From the NCBI GenBank assembly GCA_948099385.1, contig CANUEZ040000020.1, forward strand, positions 1,550,001-1,614,000: a DNA stretch of 64,000 nt, written 5' to 3'. How positions within the stretch are numbered: position 1 is the stretch's first letter; each line of letters starts with the position of its first letter. The position numbers and the translations under genes were made by a program. The notes beneath the pieces were generated by a model. The model was given only the letters and a program-made list of their open reading frames with translations. It ran no database searches and was not told the DNA's origin. Shown here one piece after another: positions 9,560-21,759 of this stretch. The stretch is from Fasciola hepatica (Eukaryota > Platyhelminthes > Trematoda > Plagiorchiida > Fasciolidae).

Positions 9560-11600
9560 AGATCCACTGACCCCCTATGTAGCTCACCTCAACAGCCCCT
9601 GCACACGATCAACTGGATAAACTTCGAGCCCATGCTTCGATCCCTCAACTGGGATGACTACTTTCCACAGCACGATCCTCAGCTCGCCAGTGACGTACTC
9701 TGCTATGAGCTACGCTGTTGCCTGTCAGCACTCACCACCATCGGGACCAACCGCCCTCAAGCCCACAGCCCTTACCAAACAAGGCTGCAGAATAAACATG
9801 CAAAACTGCAGACGATCTATGATAAGACCAAAGACTTCTCCATATTATGGCAACTCCAGTCTCTCTGTAACCATCAATCTTCGGAATAATGAACTGCAGG
9901 GAAAGCAGGAGCTTTTGCACTTGAATTCCCTTGATAGATCTTACGGATTGTCCCGACATCTAAAGAGCAGAAATCAGAAAGAGTCTTCAGGGATGCCCTA
10001 CTTAGCTTGGGGAGACAACACGCAAATTAAACCTGCAGCCGAAATCCTTGAGGCGCTCAACACCTTCTTACAGGATCCATGACCACTGACCACGCTTCAA
10101 ATCCACCACCCGTAACCCTCATCATCGAGCAAGTTCTCTCTCACATTGAATTCAGTTTGAACGACGTGGCCTACCTACTGCTGCGTGTTAGACCCTCCTT
10201 CCTCCATGGGTATGATGGCATCCCACCAGCACTCTTTCATCTGGTGGACCTGAGGTGGCTGTTATCTTTATGAACCTATATAACTCATCCTTAAACAGGG
10301 CAATTTTCCATCCCAGTGGAAAGCTTCAACCATTATCCCTATCTGCAAAATGGTCCGGTGCATGACCCTTCAAGTGATTGTCCTAATAACCACACCCCTT
10401 TAGCTGATGGAATAAAGGGGCGTTTGATTAAACATTTGATGTCCGATCTCCTCCTTTCCCATAACCTCATTCACAGCGGTCAACATGGCTTCTAAAGCCA
10501 CGTTCTTGTACCACGTGCCAGTTTGATTTCTTCAACCCACTGATCAAGACAGCTGACGACGGCAAATCTATGATTATCATCTACCTCGATATGACCAAGG
10601 CATTTGACCGAGTTCCCCACTCTCGGCTGTTAACTAAACTCCGGGTCTACGGTTCCATGACCCACTTTTGCCGTGGACCACCTCCCACCTGTCGGACCGA
10701 ATCCAGGTTGCATATGCTAATGGTCATCTATCGCAAACGGTGCCCGTCACTAGTTGAGTCATACAAGGAAGTGTACTTGGTCCGCTATTTGTCTTACTTT
10801 ATATTGATGACTTTTTCGATTACGCAGCACGGCACTGCTTTCCTCTTCACCGACGACATCAAAATCGTTTATGAGTTCCGCCATCAAGATTTGAGCAGAG
10901 CGCTGTCTGAAATAGATAACGATCTTAAGAAACTTGATCGATGGTGCAATTCATGGCAGATGAGCTTCACGACATCTAAAGGTTTCCACACAACCCATAG
11001 GTGTCAATTGCCTCCCGGAACTCTGTCACTGAAACAAGTGTCCATCGCCCCAAGCTCATCAGTGAAGGATCTTGGGCTACGATACACTATAAGTCTACAA
11101 TTCTCGGAACATGTCTCATTTCAGACGGCCAGGGCCAGACGGATGATAGACACAGTTCTCAGATCATTTAAAATGAAACATAGTATTCTCCTCACATATC
11201 AATCCCATGCTTGACCCCACCTCGAATATTGTCCTATAATCTTCTCTGGAAGGTCTAAATCGGATGGGATACAACTTGAGAAAGTACAGCCTACCTTCAC
11301 CAAGAAGCTAGTAGGATACTCTTCTCCACCGAGCTATGGAAGCGGTGAAATCTACCAAAACTTGACCCCGCATGGCTTAGACGTGTTAGGCTTAACTTGT
11401 TTTTTCTATGTAGATTTATTCGTCGCTCTGCGTCCATTTCTGCCAGCTTTGTACAGTTTTCGCTGCCCCATCTTACCCTCTGCGCCACAGCGACTTCAGT
11501 CTGACCATCCCACAATCTAGGCCGGCAATAAGATCTAACTTCTTTCCTATAAAATACTCAAAGCCTTGGAATAAGCTGCACCTGACTATTAGCAAATATG
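9560..11600 (+). pseudogene. CR1-like ORF2 linker and reverse transcriptase
   Basis: The linker at 9560-10080 contains a region ending AEILEALNTFLQDP. RT fingers read YDGIPPALFHLVD near 10205. Motif A is YLDMTKAFDRVPHSRLL at about 10580. Motif B, VIQGSVLGPL, is found in another frame at about 10760. Motif C is FLFTDDIKIVY at about 10840. The thumb follows with WCNSWQMSF, KDLGLRYTISLQFSEH, then LEYCPIIFS after a TGA near 11213. Catalytic Asp residues of motifs A and C are present, but the frame is broken several times. It is about as long as a normal CR1 RT. Confidence 0.85.
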
Positions 11601-14446
11601 CGCCAATAACCCAGTTTAGCCATGTCCTAAAATCACAACTTACCGTTAATCATCTGTTATCTTTGACTAACACCAGCATATCTGAGGATTGATCCTATGA
11701 AGGCACTGAACTTTAGAACCCTAGCTTCCGTCTCCTCTCCCGCCCTCTGCCATCCGTGGAGCAGGCCATTGAAAACTGGTTCCACTACTAGGATCATGGC
11801 ACCATATCCCAAACTTACCATTTCCTGCCTAACGACAGACATTAGGCTTACCATCTAGTATCATTTTTTACGTATACCGCACACAACTCACATAGCAGAA
11901 GGATACAGTTTTGCCGTTTACAACTATAACTAGATAGATGCCTGCCAGTTCTCGCTACTCACCGACTTTCACCTGCTATAACCTGACCCCTATACGACCC
12001 CGCCTTATCTAATTCACTAGTCGGTCTTCACAACTATGTGTGGACAATTACTGTCTCCCTAGCTATATAACGCTAGGGCAGCCATGTAAAACAACTTTCC
12101 TCTGGCTGAAAATTTTTGGCCATTGATGTTTTCCCCTAGCATCAAATGGATCAGTGGCGACGGATCCCAGGACATTAAGTTTCATCGTCCACTACTTCAC
12201 TTCTTGATCCTTCAACTCTTCTCTTATTTATCTTGGCTTCCGCTCTTCTCAGCTTCCTTGCCCGGGCGTAATTTGCTTTCCTTAATCATCCCGGTTGAAA
12301 ATCTTTCATCATATACATCCACCTTCTAGTAGCTGCCTATTGGCTTGAATTTCCCCTTTTTATATTTCCCTACGTAGAGGCCGGTCTGTGTCGCCAAGGT
12401 TTCTGAATCCATCACCTAACTTAGATTGCTATCCTCTTTCCGTGTGTGCAATAATATCTACCGGCGAAGCCTAACTCGACCACACCAAAACGGCCTCTGG
12501 CATTCTTAGGCACGGTCTGGTGCTGTACGGGACTGAAACATATATGCAGGCTCGTTCATTACAACACTCGTTGTCCTGCTCCATGTGACTGCTTAGCCCC
12601 ACTCTGTATTTTCTCAGCTCATGCAAGCAAAACCCCTGATGTCAACGGCACCTTCACCATAGCTGCGTCCGGATGTGGGGGAATCAGACCACCCACAGCA
12701 GTTGCAAAAAAAAGACACATACGCGGAAAATTACGGTCGGGGGGAGGGGCTATGGAAAGTTCCTATATGGGCTAAACCATCCCGCTGTTAAGATAAAAGC
12801 TAAAAAAGAAAAAGTGAAGAACAAAAATGATTTGGTGGGACCGGTTTGATCTAGAAATACCATTAATATCGGGCGGTGAAGGAAGTGGGCGACCTGCAAA
12901 CATGGGAGCCTCCCATCAGCTCAGACCTGACCCTGCGACAGAGAAAACCCCACACGGCTCTTGTCCGCTTAACACGCTTTTGGTTCCTACGCACGAGGCA
13001 GACTAGGGTGATAGCGAACTGGTCCCTCTACATTTGCTTACCCACCTCCCGCTCTAATTTTCAACCGCCTCGTGCCCTCCCATGCACGCGTCGCATGTTT
13101 GTTGACGTCAGCCACAAAACTACCGTGGCTTTGGACAACTAGTCGACGCATTGGATGTCAGACACGTCCCATCAAAACGCTAATTAAATCCATGTAAATT
13201 TTATCGTACATATAAACATACATATAAGAACGTAAAAAAGGGCCCGTTTTTTCGCCCGCTCATCTATTTTTCCTCCTTTTCGTAAGAAAGTGGCTTTCCT
13301 CTTGTCTTAAAATCCAGCCCACTTTCCAGTTTACAGCCTTACCTAGCAGCAACCTGCAGCATAAGACCTGTAGATACCCCACGATGGGACTTGTCATGTA
13401 TCCTCAGGACCTATTATGCAAACTTGCCATTCAGGTTCTTCGTGCTGCCCAGCTGATTTCTCAAGAAGCCCCCAGACCCTATAGTCCAAATGCACCTCCA
13501 CGGCTTCATTAATCCCGAAATATAAGACTTCCCGGTGAACGGCTGAATCGGTAATCAATAACTTTGTCTAGTAGTGAAAGAGCAATTAGCCCTCACCAAC
13601 ACCGAGTCACAGTACCTACGACTCCTCATTTCACTAAGACCATTGTGCCTCATTTCCAGCCCCGCACTCCTATCTGTTATTTTGCTCACGCTAACCCTCA
13701 GCTGGAACACCTCCCAGACTGCGATCCTCCCTTTTCCAATTTCAGAACCACCGGGCCATCAATTTGCCTGGCCGCAATATATCGCGCAAACAGCTTATCT
13801 TTCCCTTTGTCCATCTACAACCGTACCAAAGGCCGGCTACCGCAAATACGATCTAGCCACCGGGTTTCACCCACAAGAAGTCCTGGTATTTCTGAGTATG
13901 CCCCTCTGAGGCCTACTGCAGAAGTTTTCACCCTTGTCTTGCCTTATTTTGTTCCTAGTGGACACGGCATTTCGATTGCTGATTATTCCTTACTGGAGCT
14001 TCACCCGTCTTCCACCAGCTGCGAACTGCCGACACCAGATGACACATACTACTTCTCATGGAAGTTGTCTCACCTTTTCAGGGGGCACTATTTCTTTTCA
14101 TATCCACAAACCTGTGATAATTAGTATTCCTCTGTGAACCTTCACGAAGTTCTTCCCTGCCTTCTTTGTCTCAACACCGATTACCTCTTTAAGTGAACAT
14201 GAGTAGGCATTACGAGCCATTTTCTTGCATCATTCTTGTGAATATTGTACTTCCTGCGTCCTAAGCCAATGTCCCTCTGAACATTCCTACATCCGGCCGA
14301 GTCATTACTATTGCCGCAGTTGACTCGAAGTCTATTCGTACTCGCCGTGCACTCTCTTGTCGCTTTGCTTCATTTAAACTATTCTCAGCCTTAGTATGCG
14401 TTTGCTGCAATGCGCGCATTCCTCTTTGAAATTTGTGAATTTCCCA
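11600..14446 (+). other. Probable long 3' UTR of LINE A
   Basis: No protein is recognised. Open frames such as 12876-13142 and 13564-14124 are Ser/Pro/Leu-rich and look like by-products of a pyrimidine-rich strand. A TA-rich patch at about 13200-13230 (TACATATAAACATACATATA) recalls the TA-rich patches in the other LINE 3' UTRs at 21040 and 55785. If the tail at 14447 belongs to LINE A, the 3' UTR would be about 2.8 kb. Confidence 0.45.
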
Positions 14447-14535
14447 TCTCATTCAGTGATATTGTAAACTCTGATCATGTTTACATGCGTGCCTCTTGAC
14501 CACGGTCCAGAAATGTACCATAATTATTATCCGTT
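14447..14535 (+). repeat. LINE 3'-tail module (type 1)
   Basis: The segment reads CATTCAGTGATATTGTAAAC, TCTGATCATGTTTACATGC, then CTTGACCACGGTCCAGAAAT and an ATTATTAT end. It matches 21760-21845 closely and 2506-2625 in reverse. Confidence 0.65.
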
Positions 14536-14766
14536 CTCCGCTGTCTTTATCGGAATCGTGCAAAGAGCCGGTGACAATGAGAAGCTCCGCCGGTCCAATG
14601 GCGTGACTAAACAACGCAAGCTGGATCGCATTTGACTTGGTCCTCACTTCCATCGCTGTCCGGAACTCTTCATTCTGCTTTCGTCAAGGCCTCAGCTTTT
14701 AGCCAATCGGCCGATGCCTTCCAGCTTCATGTATGCCGGTGCTTGGATCTGCAGGGAAACGTGTGG

Positions 14767-15700
14767 TCATGACTTTGATGCCGACATTTTCACATCGGTT
14801 TTCTCTGCCGCCATGTCGAAAGTTAGTCCTTCGAGAAATTCAATCAGCACATTTTCATAGGGTACAACGAGGGGACCTTGATGACTGCTAATTATCCAGT
14901 GGTTTATGAAGCCTAGTGAGCTAATCGAATTTCTTGATTCACGTCGCATCAAAAGAAAATCACTTTACGACCAATCGGGAAATTCTGTTTATATGGGAGA
15001 AAGAAGGCATATCCAACATGGGTTTAAAACCTGCCATGTAGGGAGTTCTCCTTCCGGTAGCCCTAACCTCGTTCAGCAAATTCAGACGCTGGGCTCCGTA
15101 GAAAGCTTTCGTCAAACCCAGGTAGATGGTGACGAGTGCGCTGCCTTTGTCAGTGACTGTTATTACCAGTTTCGGGAAGCCAAATCAGCAGGCTGAAAAT
15201 GAGAGTGGTCCGAGGAATTCGTTCAGTCTGATGCTGATGAGCTCATGAGCTAAAAGCTAGTCGGATGGCCGGTGTTTACTGGCCTCTTCTAGCAGCCTCG
15301 AGGTCATTTTCGTGTGGTTTATCGGGCGATTATTGGCAGTGTCACGCACTGTTCCTCTCTTACTCCTAGGGATGATAACGGATTTCCCCTGTTGGTTAGG
15401 GAAGCTGCCTTTTAGGTGGGACACACTGTGTAAATTTGGTAGTGGGAGAGAAATATACGGGCAGGCAAAAGCAAAGCTGCTGACGTCAGGCCATCCGGTC
15501 TGGTGTAGTAGGACAGTTTAAAAAGGCGCATATAGCTGTCTATATCAGTGATGATGACCACGATAGATCTGAGTAAGGAATTATTGGAAATCAAGGTGGA
15601 TATTCGGATACTGGCTGGGATAGGAGTCATAGGAGTTTTGAAGAATGTCATAAATGTGTCAGCTGTAAGTCCAGGCAAGATTATGAAATTATCCAAATGG
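14767..15700 (-). pseudogene. CR1-like RT fragment
   Basis: On minus, starting near 15700, the reading runs STLISNNSLLRSIVV, then YTRPDGLTSAALL (RT fingers). In a second frame come GKSVIIPRSKRGTVRDT and NNRPINHT (about 15415-15310). Motif A is degenerate, YLGLTKAFYGAQ at about 15130, with the catalytic Asp changed to Gly. The motif-B equivalent GPLVVPYENVLIEFL lies at about 14870, where the usual VPQGSVLGPLLFL is badly eroded. No motif C was found. This is an old fragment that lacks the endonuclease and carries several frameshifts. It lies tail-to-tail with LINE A. Confidence 0.72.
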
Positions 15701-16033
15701 GTGATCTGTCTCAAATTAATGGCAATAATAGTGTTTTTTGCCCATCTCACCACAGTCGTTCTACGCGCAGGATACATCCATAAACACTCTTCGAGTAAAT
15801 TTTCCCCAACCTGTGGCATGCAGTCCCACAATCTTTCACCTCTTCTAGCCCTAATGAACCACTTTCCAATACCGGCACCTTGCCAGTCGTTCATACCTTC
15901 GGTAGCACACTGACCTCCGTAGGCCAACTACGAGCCACTGCGTATTATCACTACCCTCTTCGAAAATAACCTCCATACACCCCCTCTACAAACCGCCGAG
16001 TCCCATCCTTCCCCACCCGGGCAAGCCGCATCG
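15700..16033. other. No recognisable gene
   Basis: The minus frame continues here (WMYPARRTTVVRWAKNT) but matches nothing I know. It may be the linker of the minus LINE fragment, or the 5' flank of the plus LINE that starts near 16034. Confidence 0.35.
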
Positions 16034-16450
16034 ATGGGCGGCGAATCCACCCCAAACTCCTTTAGTCCCTACCCTCTGAGGCCTGCTCTTACCACACAAA
16101 ACCAACGAATACCAAGGTTGACACTTTGGTTGGCCAGTACCTTCCATAACCCCGTAGTCTGTCACTGCACTGGAGCATCGAACGATCCCAAAGAATCAGG
16201 ACAAGTAGCAGGACTACTTCGCCCAAGGTCTTCTCTTTCACATCGTAATAATCCAAAATCAATTATTTCCGGCTCGTCCGTGGCTGATTCTTCCGAAGCC
16301 ATAGGGGAAACATCCAACGGTTGCTTTTCCTCCACTTCGGTAGTGGTTCCAACCCACGCCCCTCACCTTGCACTTTCTCTGACCAACAACTCCCCTACGC
16401 TACCTAAACCAGAAGCTCACTTTCACATGAGTGGGTTGTAATTCATCTCA
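16034..16450 (+). pseudogene. LINE C, region upstream of the endonuclease
   Basis: A 135-residue open frame rich in Ser/Pro/Thr, with no domain recognised. It lies directly upstream of an endonuclease domain, as does the Ser/Pro-rich stretch of LINE A at 7620-8930. I therefore read it as ORF1 C-terminus or ORF2 N-terminus, with moderate doubt. Confidence 0.4.
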
Positions 16451-17065
16451 TTTAACTCGCGGTCCATCTCAAATGAGCTTCATCACCTAAACCACCATAT
16501 CGTAACATCCAGTCCTGACATAATCCTTATTATTACAACCTGGCTCACCGAACACTCCAGCACAAGCGAAATTAGGCCTGAAGGGTACAAGGTTTTTAGG
16601 GTAAATAGGATTGACAGACGCGGAGGTGGGTACCTTGCGTTCGTACAGCATGCCCTTTTAGCAGTCCCCATCAGACATGCTACACACGACTCAATTCCGG
16701 ATTCTCTTGGCTCAAAATTCGGTTCTCAACTGAAGTCATGCACTTTGTTTGTGTCTATCGCCCACCCTCATCTACTATTGCAGATTTAACTCCTGTAACT
16801 GAAGCCTTTGATCACCTTTCACTACTACCATCGACAGCGAAAATCAAAGCCGGTGATTTTGACTGGGATAAAGTATCCTGGAAAAACCTCACAGCACCTC
16901 CCAACTTAGTAGACTTTGTCTCCCATACTCATGTTTGGGGCTGGGTGCAACACGTTAAAACCCCTACTAGAAATGCCAACATCCTAGATCTTATATTCAC
17001 TCACAGTGTTCCCACTTTTCGGTTTCCGTTGTCAATAAATTTCCGGGTCGCGACAATAAGATAGT
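16450..17065 (+). pseudogene. LINE C endonuclease domain
   Basis: The frame reads SNELHHLNHHIVTSSPDII, then LIITTWLTEHSS (ETW changed to TTW), RPEGYKVFRVNRIDRRGGGY, VCVYRPPSS, and IKAGDFDWDKVSWK (the GDFN block altered), then VKTPTRNANILDLIFTH. The order matches the CR1 endonuclease. The catalytic Glu of the ETW block is lost. The SDH block is not clear in the same frame; GRDNK-like sequence follows near 17050. The domain is inactive. Confidence 0.78.
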
Positions 17066-17600
17066 GGCCGGTAATCTTTCATTCCATCCTTGTCCATCAG
17101 ACTATGTGACCCCAGTCAACAATTCCCTCCGTTTAAATTTGAACCCTCTGCCCAATCTCATCCGTAACCAAGATTGGAGCAGTTTTTTCTAACGGATGAC
17201 CCTCAACAGGCGGCTGATCACTTTTACCTTAACATGGGAAACAGCTTCCTAGAACTTAACCCAATATCCAAAAACTCCCCTCTTAGGAAGTCCAAACTTG
17301 CCTCCCTCCAACGCAAGTAACTTACGATGAAAAGACTTTACCTCCGAAACCACGACTTCTCTCTTCTGATGAGACTAACACGTCTGAATGTTATTATCCG
17401 GAACCTGAAGAAAGAAAAACTCCGCAACGAAGAAGCCAAAACCCTAAGGCATCCTAACAAAGCACTTGAACTCTTACTCCTGCACCAATCTAGGAATTCA
17501 GCAACAGATAATATGATCCAATACCTTGTGTTACCGAATAAAATTTAGGCCACCCCTTCTGATATCGCTGAGGCCTTCAACCATTACTTCGCCAATTCCA
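17066..17600 (+). pseudogene. LINE C linker between endonuclease and RT
   Basis: This is a basic, Leu-rich frame (17327-17548: KKEKLRNEEAKTLRH) between the endonuclease and RT. It corresponds in position to the linker at 9560-10080 of LINE A. It has stops at both ends. Confidence 0.5.
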
Positions 17601-19321
17601 TGGCCCATGCCTCAGATACAGCCCCCCCAAATCCTCTGGCTATTACGAGCTCTTCCCTGTCTACCCTAACCTTTGAAGTAAACGTTTTTTCTGGGCTCAC
17701 TTCAAGATATAAAACACCTGCCCATCCTGGACCAGACGGGTTGCCCCCAGCTGCAATCATTAACGGCGGATCGGACATTTCACTTCTATTACTGAACCTA
17801 TTCACCTTTTTACTCCAATTTAGTTTGGTACCGTCGAACTGAGTGCATTCAGTCATCATTCCACGACACAAAAAAGGACCTGTCCACTAAGTCGCTAATT
17901 ACCGTCCCATCAACCGTACCCCTATCATTTCCAGAATAATGGAAACGATTACCAATGATGGCACTACTACCCATTTTCTCGCTTCAAACCTTCTTAGCGA
18001 TAGGCAGCACGGGTTTCTCAAATCGTGATCATGCACCACACATCAGTTTGACTTCCTCAACCTAGTCACTGAGGCTGTTGAAAGCGGGCGGGCATTAGTA
18101 ATTGTCTACCTGGATCTGTCGAAGGCTTTCGTCTGTGTTGCACACCCGCATCTTATCTCTAAATTGAAATCATTCGGCATCTCTGACCCGCTGCCTTTTT
18201 GGCTGAAATCTTATCTTCTCCATCGTTCGCAAGTGGTCCTCACTAATAAATATACTTCTAAACCGAAACCTGTTACAAGTGGCGTTGTACAGGGAAGCGT
18301 ACTGGGTCCTTTCCTATTTCTGATGTACGTTAATGACGCATTGGATCTGGTACACCATGGCACGCCATTCTTGTTGGCAGACGACACAACAATAGTCTAC
18401 TCTTTTAATTCTAATGATGCTATCCCTAATCTTTGCAACATTTCCGCTGACCTCGCAGCACTTGACCGCTGGTGCCGCACCTGGAGGATGAGCTTTTCCA
18501 CTGATAAGTGCGAGGTCCTAACCTACAAGTTCCAGTTGCCTCCTGGATCCTTAATTCTTGGTAGGTCCCCGATTTCCAGTCGACCTACCATACGCGATTT
18601 GGGCCTCAACTATTCCTGCTCCCTTAACTTTTCCGAGCGCACCGCCATCCAAGCGGCCGAGGCTAGAAGAAATGTGACCCTTCTCTTCTGCTCCTTTCGT
18701 CTCCGGGACAGTATCATCAGCATCTACAAATCCCACATCAGGCCTCTGTTTGAATACTGCCCAATAATATTTTCTAACATGAAAAAGTTCGAGAGAGTTG
18801 CGATTGAAAGCATACAAAAGCGCTTTACCAAACAACTACTGGGTTGGTCCAGGTCTTTGAGCTATAGAGAACGATGCCAAAATCTAAACCTTGACCCACT
18901 CTGGCTCCGCCGCTTAAGACTAAGCTCAGTCTTCTTGTATAACCTGCTCCATAACCGGTCTTTTTCCTTTGACACAGTAAGCTTCTCCCGTGAAACACCC
19001 TACTCACTTCGGCACAGGCCTTTTGCTGTCCCTTTTAGTATAGCTAAGTCGGCCATACGGTCACGCTTTTTCCTTCTTGTCTACTCCAAAGTCTGGAACA
19101 AGTTGCCCATTAACCTTCAAGCTTCACAAACCAAGTCACAATTTCCGTCGGCAATCATCCTATATCTCAGCTTCACCCGTGCACTTCAGTTATCTAATAT
19201 TAGCGTGGCAGAAGATATGGCTTACGAGAGGGGCCTCGACTTCAAAGACCAACTCCTTCGCCGACCTTGCTTCCTTAAATTAGGGAAAACCAACGATAGA
19301 CAGTTTCATCTGTCTAACTGA
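17600..19321 (+). pseudogene. LINE C reverse transcriptase
   Basis: Fingers read TFEVNVFSGLTSRYK and PGPDGLPPAAI (17690-17760). A broken region holds HGFLKS and motif A as YLDLSKAFVCVAH near 18110. A 385-residue frame from 18164 to 19321 then carries motif B VVQGSVLGPFLFL, motif C FLLADDTTIVYS and the whole thumb through IRPLFEYCPIIFSN and SLSYRERCQNL. It is a close relative of 3660-5711 on minus, with long stretches nearly residue for residue. Stops near 17840 and 18027 and altered motif A residues make it inactive. Confidence 0.87.
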
Positions 19322-20230
19322 GTTCTTAAAGTCAGACTAGCCATGTCCTTTTCCTTAATTAATCAAACCAAATGAAATACCACCATTTTCATCCACTTTG
19401 CTCCCACCTCCTCCCGTAGCCTCTGTCACTCATGCCTCGTTCATTCTTGGTGTTTATATGCCTTCATTAACCGGTGATCCACAGCAGGGGCATGCCCTGA
19501 CTGCACTCTTTTTATCCGCGCAATTTGGCCGGTGGATCACACCTGCTGTGTTCAATTCGAAGTGTTTTTCATAATGGGTGTCCAGCGCACGACCAGTCCC
19601 ACCCACTAGCACCGGTTGCCGATCGCAGGCTCTAATGCTGTCAGCTGCTGATCGCGTGCTCCAAACATCTTTGTTCGCTACTGTACGCCCACCTATCACA
19701 CCTGTCATCACTCTTATCACATCCATTTTTTCGTTCTTCTATGGAACGCGCACCTACCCATTCTGTCCTTGCTCTTGTCGACTCTCACTGTGTCACCTCA
19801 AATTGCACGTCACTGTCATCCTACCCACTTTACCCTGCCGACGACCGCCAACGTTTTATTTCTTCACCCATGTCGGCGTTGCCCGCTTGTAGTACCCATT
19901 CATTTGGTATCACCCTAGGCCTATAAAGCTCATTGGTCGCATTCTTACGCATAACTGCCTACCGTCCTGTCGAACCCTCCCTCGTTCTCCGTTCTTGTGC
20001 CTAATACCATTACACACAAGCCCCAACCGCACCCATGAACGATTCTCATATTAGGACCGCAGTTCCAAACTCTGCGTCTCCCACAGCCACATTTACCATA
20101 CAGTCACTATCACTCTATTTTCCTTGCCTGGCTTCGCAGTTCCTCTGTGGATCCTTCCACTTGGCAGTGTTCCGATTAGTATCGTCCAGTTGCATTCACT
20201 TGCACAGTTGCCTGCATGCACTCAGCTCCC
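19322..20230 (+). other. LINE C 3' UTR, proximal part
   Basis: From 19322 to about 19510 this matches the short 3' UTR of the minus copy (GCCTTCATTAACCGGTGATC, then CAGGGGCATGCCCTGACTGC). Beyond about 19510 the two diverge. Similarity resumes only at about 21590. Copy 3660-5711 therefore lacks about 2 kb, or this copy gained it. No gene is recognised. Confidence 0.6.
19515..19625 (+). repeat. Dispersed repeat R1, copy 1
   Basis: GGTGTCCAGCGCACGACCAG followed by CCACCCACTAGCAC matches 31215-31265 on plus and, reversed, 24826-24865. The stretch before it (GGCCGGTGGATCACACC) is less clearly shared. No coding potential is seen. Confidence 0.5.
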
Positions 20231-21720
20231 AAATTCCATGTCCCCGACTCCGACGCACATCCATTTTTCATGCCTTATATTCGTCCACCGGTTTACCTGT
20301 CCCGGTGCTTCTTTCTTCTCTGCCTTTTTTGTGTTCTTCCTGCAATGAGATTATCTCACTGGCTATGTCTCACCTGTCGTTTTCGGCCCGTGCTCCCATC
20401 TCCCGTTTCGTCTACTGTTTACCACAGGCATTTAATGCGTGCCTTTTGGACCGTCCTGCTTTTTCACCTGCCACCTAATGTAAAATCACTGTTTCGTCAT
20501 GGTTCTCATTCACAGCTTCGGTCCGTTTGATCTGCTATCACCCTCTGGTACCCCTTGTGCTCATTCCTCTCCCACGCCGTTTGCCGTCACCGCTGCTGCA
20601 TCTTGCACCACGGACAGTTTCACCTCCAAGGTACTTTTCTCCACTTTGTATGCACAGTCGCTCTGCGCTGCTTAGCCATCTACATCACCACCATCTTCCT
20701 GCTGAATAATGTAAGCCCATTTATTATTGCTCCTCCCATCCTTGACAGACACTACATATCTCACCTACATCAATCAGATTATAAGATCCATTCTTACCTG
20801 TTTTCTTCGATACTTTCCTTCATCTCCTCCTTTTTGAGCTACTCCTCGGTCGTCGTCTTTTCTGCGCCTCCGCATTCTCCACTCTCTCTGCTGATCTGCC
20901 AAGTTCACCTGCTATAAAGATAATTCACCACGATATTCCAAAGTTAATTCCACAAGTATTCGACCTAACCTAACCTGCCCCTCCTAATAACTGATAATTT
21001 CTTTCTAGGACTCCATTGTTATTGATCCGGCCTCTTTTATATGTATATATATACATGTATATAAACAAGCGCACATATGTACATATGCATTTGCTCTGTA
21101 TCCCATGTTGTTCCTTGTAGGCGGTCTCTTTTGCTATCATCCCGCTGACCACCATGATGTGCATCCATTCCTTCTACATCTATAACCCACATCTGCTGTG
21201 TCCAATTCGTATGAACTATTATTTTACCTGACCCACTATTTACGTCTCAGTTTGCTCGCTCCCTGTTTTACAATGAGTTTTGTGCCCTGTTCGCCGACCA
21301 ACAATTGCAGAGTACCAATGCTTCGTTGCTACCTAACCCCTTGTAGTGGGTCTCACTTTTTCTCCATCGTCTCCCACTATTACAGTTTCTTATGCAAATT
21401 TCCAGCCTTTCTCATATCTATCAGTCAGCTTTCAGATGTCCCTATACTGACCAGCCGGTTCCCCCGCCTGACTTTGACTTTTCAAACTCACCGGGCGTCC
21501 ATTCGAATCCGCCCATGGGTCTACTTAAGCTCAGTACATTTTCTCTGGAGTGCATACATTTGCCATACTTTCATACCTCATATTTCCCTCTTCTTAGCCC
21601 TTTTTTCCAAATTCTGTCATGTAAATTTCTACATGCTTGAGGGTTTTGTCTGTTTGTTTCATCACTTGTAAGCAGTTGATCATGCACTTGGCATGCCTCG
21701 AGCCTCTCCGAAATTAACCA
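20231..21720 (+). repeat. 1.49-kb repeat, left arm of a long inverted repeat
   Basis: From AAATTCCATGTCCCCGACTC at 20231 to CTCGAGCCTCTCCGAAAT near 21715, this sequence is almost identical, on the opposite strand, to 42490-44394. Predicted frames in the two copies match with only a few substitutions. Left of 20231 and right of 44394 the sequences differ. The 3' end is a type-2 LINE tail. The plus strand is pyrimidine-rich, so several Ser/Leu/Pro-rich frames occur, and I do not count them as genes. The same family, more diverged, occurs at 54500-56540. Confidence 0.9.
21030..21090. repeat. TA-rich simple repeat
   Basis: TTATATGTATATATATACATG, then TATATAAAC and ACATATGTACATATGCAT. This low-complexity patch is shared with 43130-43175 (reversed), and related patches lie at 54955-54995 and 55783-55850. 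Confidence 0.75.
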
Positions 21721-21750
21721 TTATTTTTTTGTTTTCATTATTATTATTAA
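21600..21750 (+). repeat. LINE 3'-tail module (type 2)
   Basis: The module reads TTCTTAGCCC, CATCACTTGTAAGCAGTTGA, TCATGCACTTGGCATGCC and CTCCGAAATTAACCATTATT. It is the 3' end of LINE C and matches the tail of 3660-5711. Confidence 0.75.
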
Positions 21751-21759
21751 GTTTTCAAA

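Noticed and set aside
20035..21671. Several Leu/Pro/Ser-rich plus frames, some with signal-peptide-like or membrane-like stretches, identical in the copy at 42538-43864
   Set aside because: They lie in a pyrimidine-rich LINE 3' UTR. Identity between copies reflects DNA duplication, and overlapping frames on the same strand all look alike.
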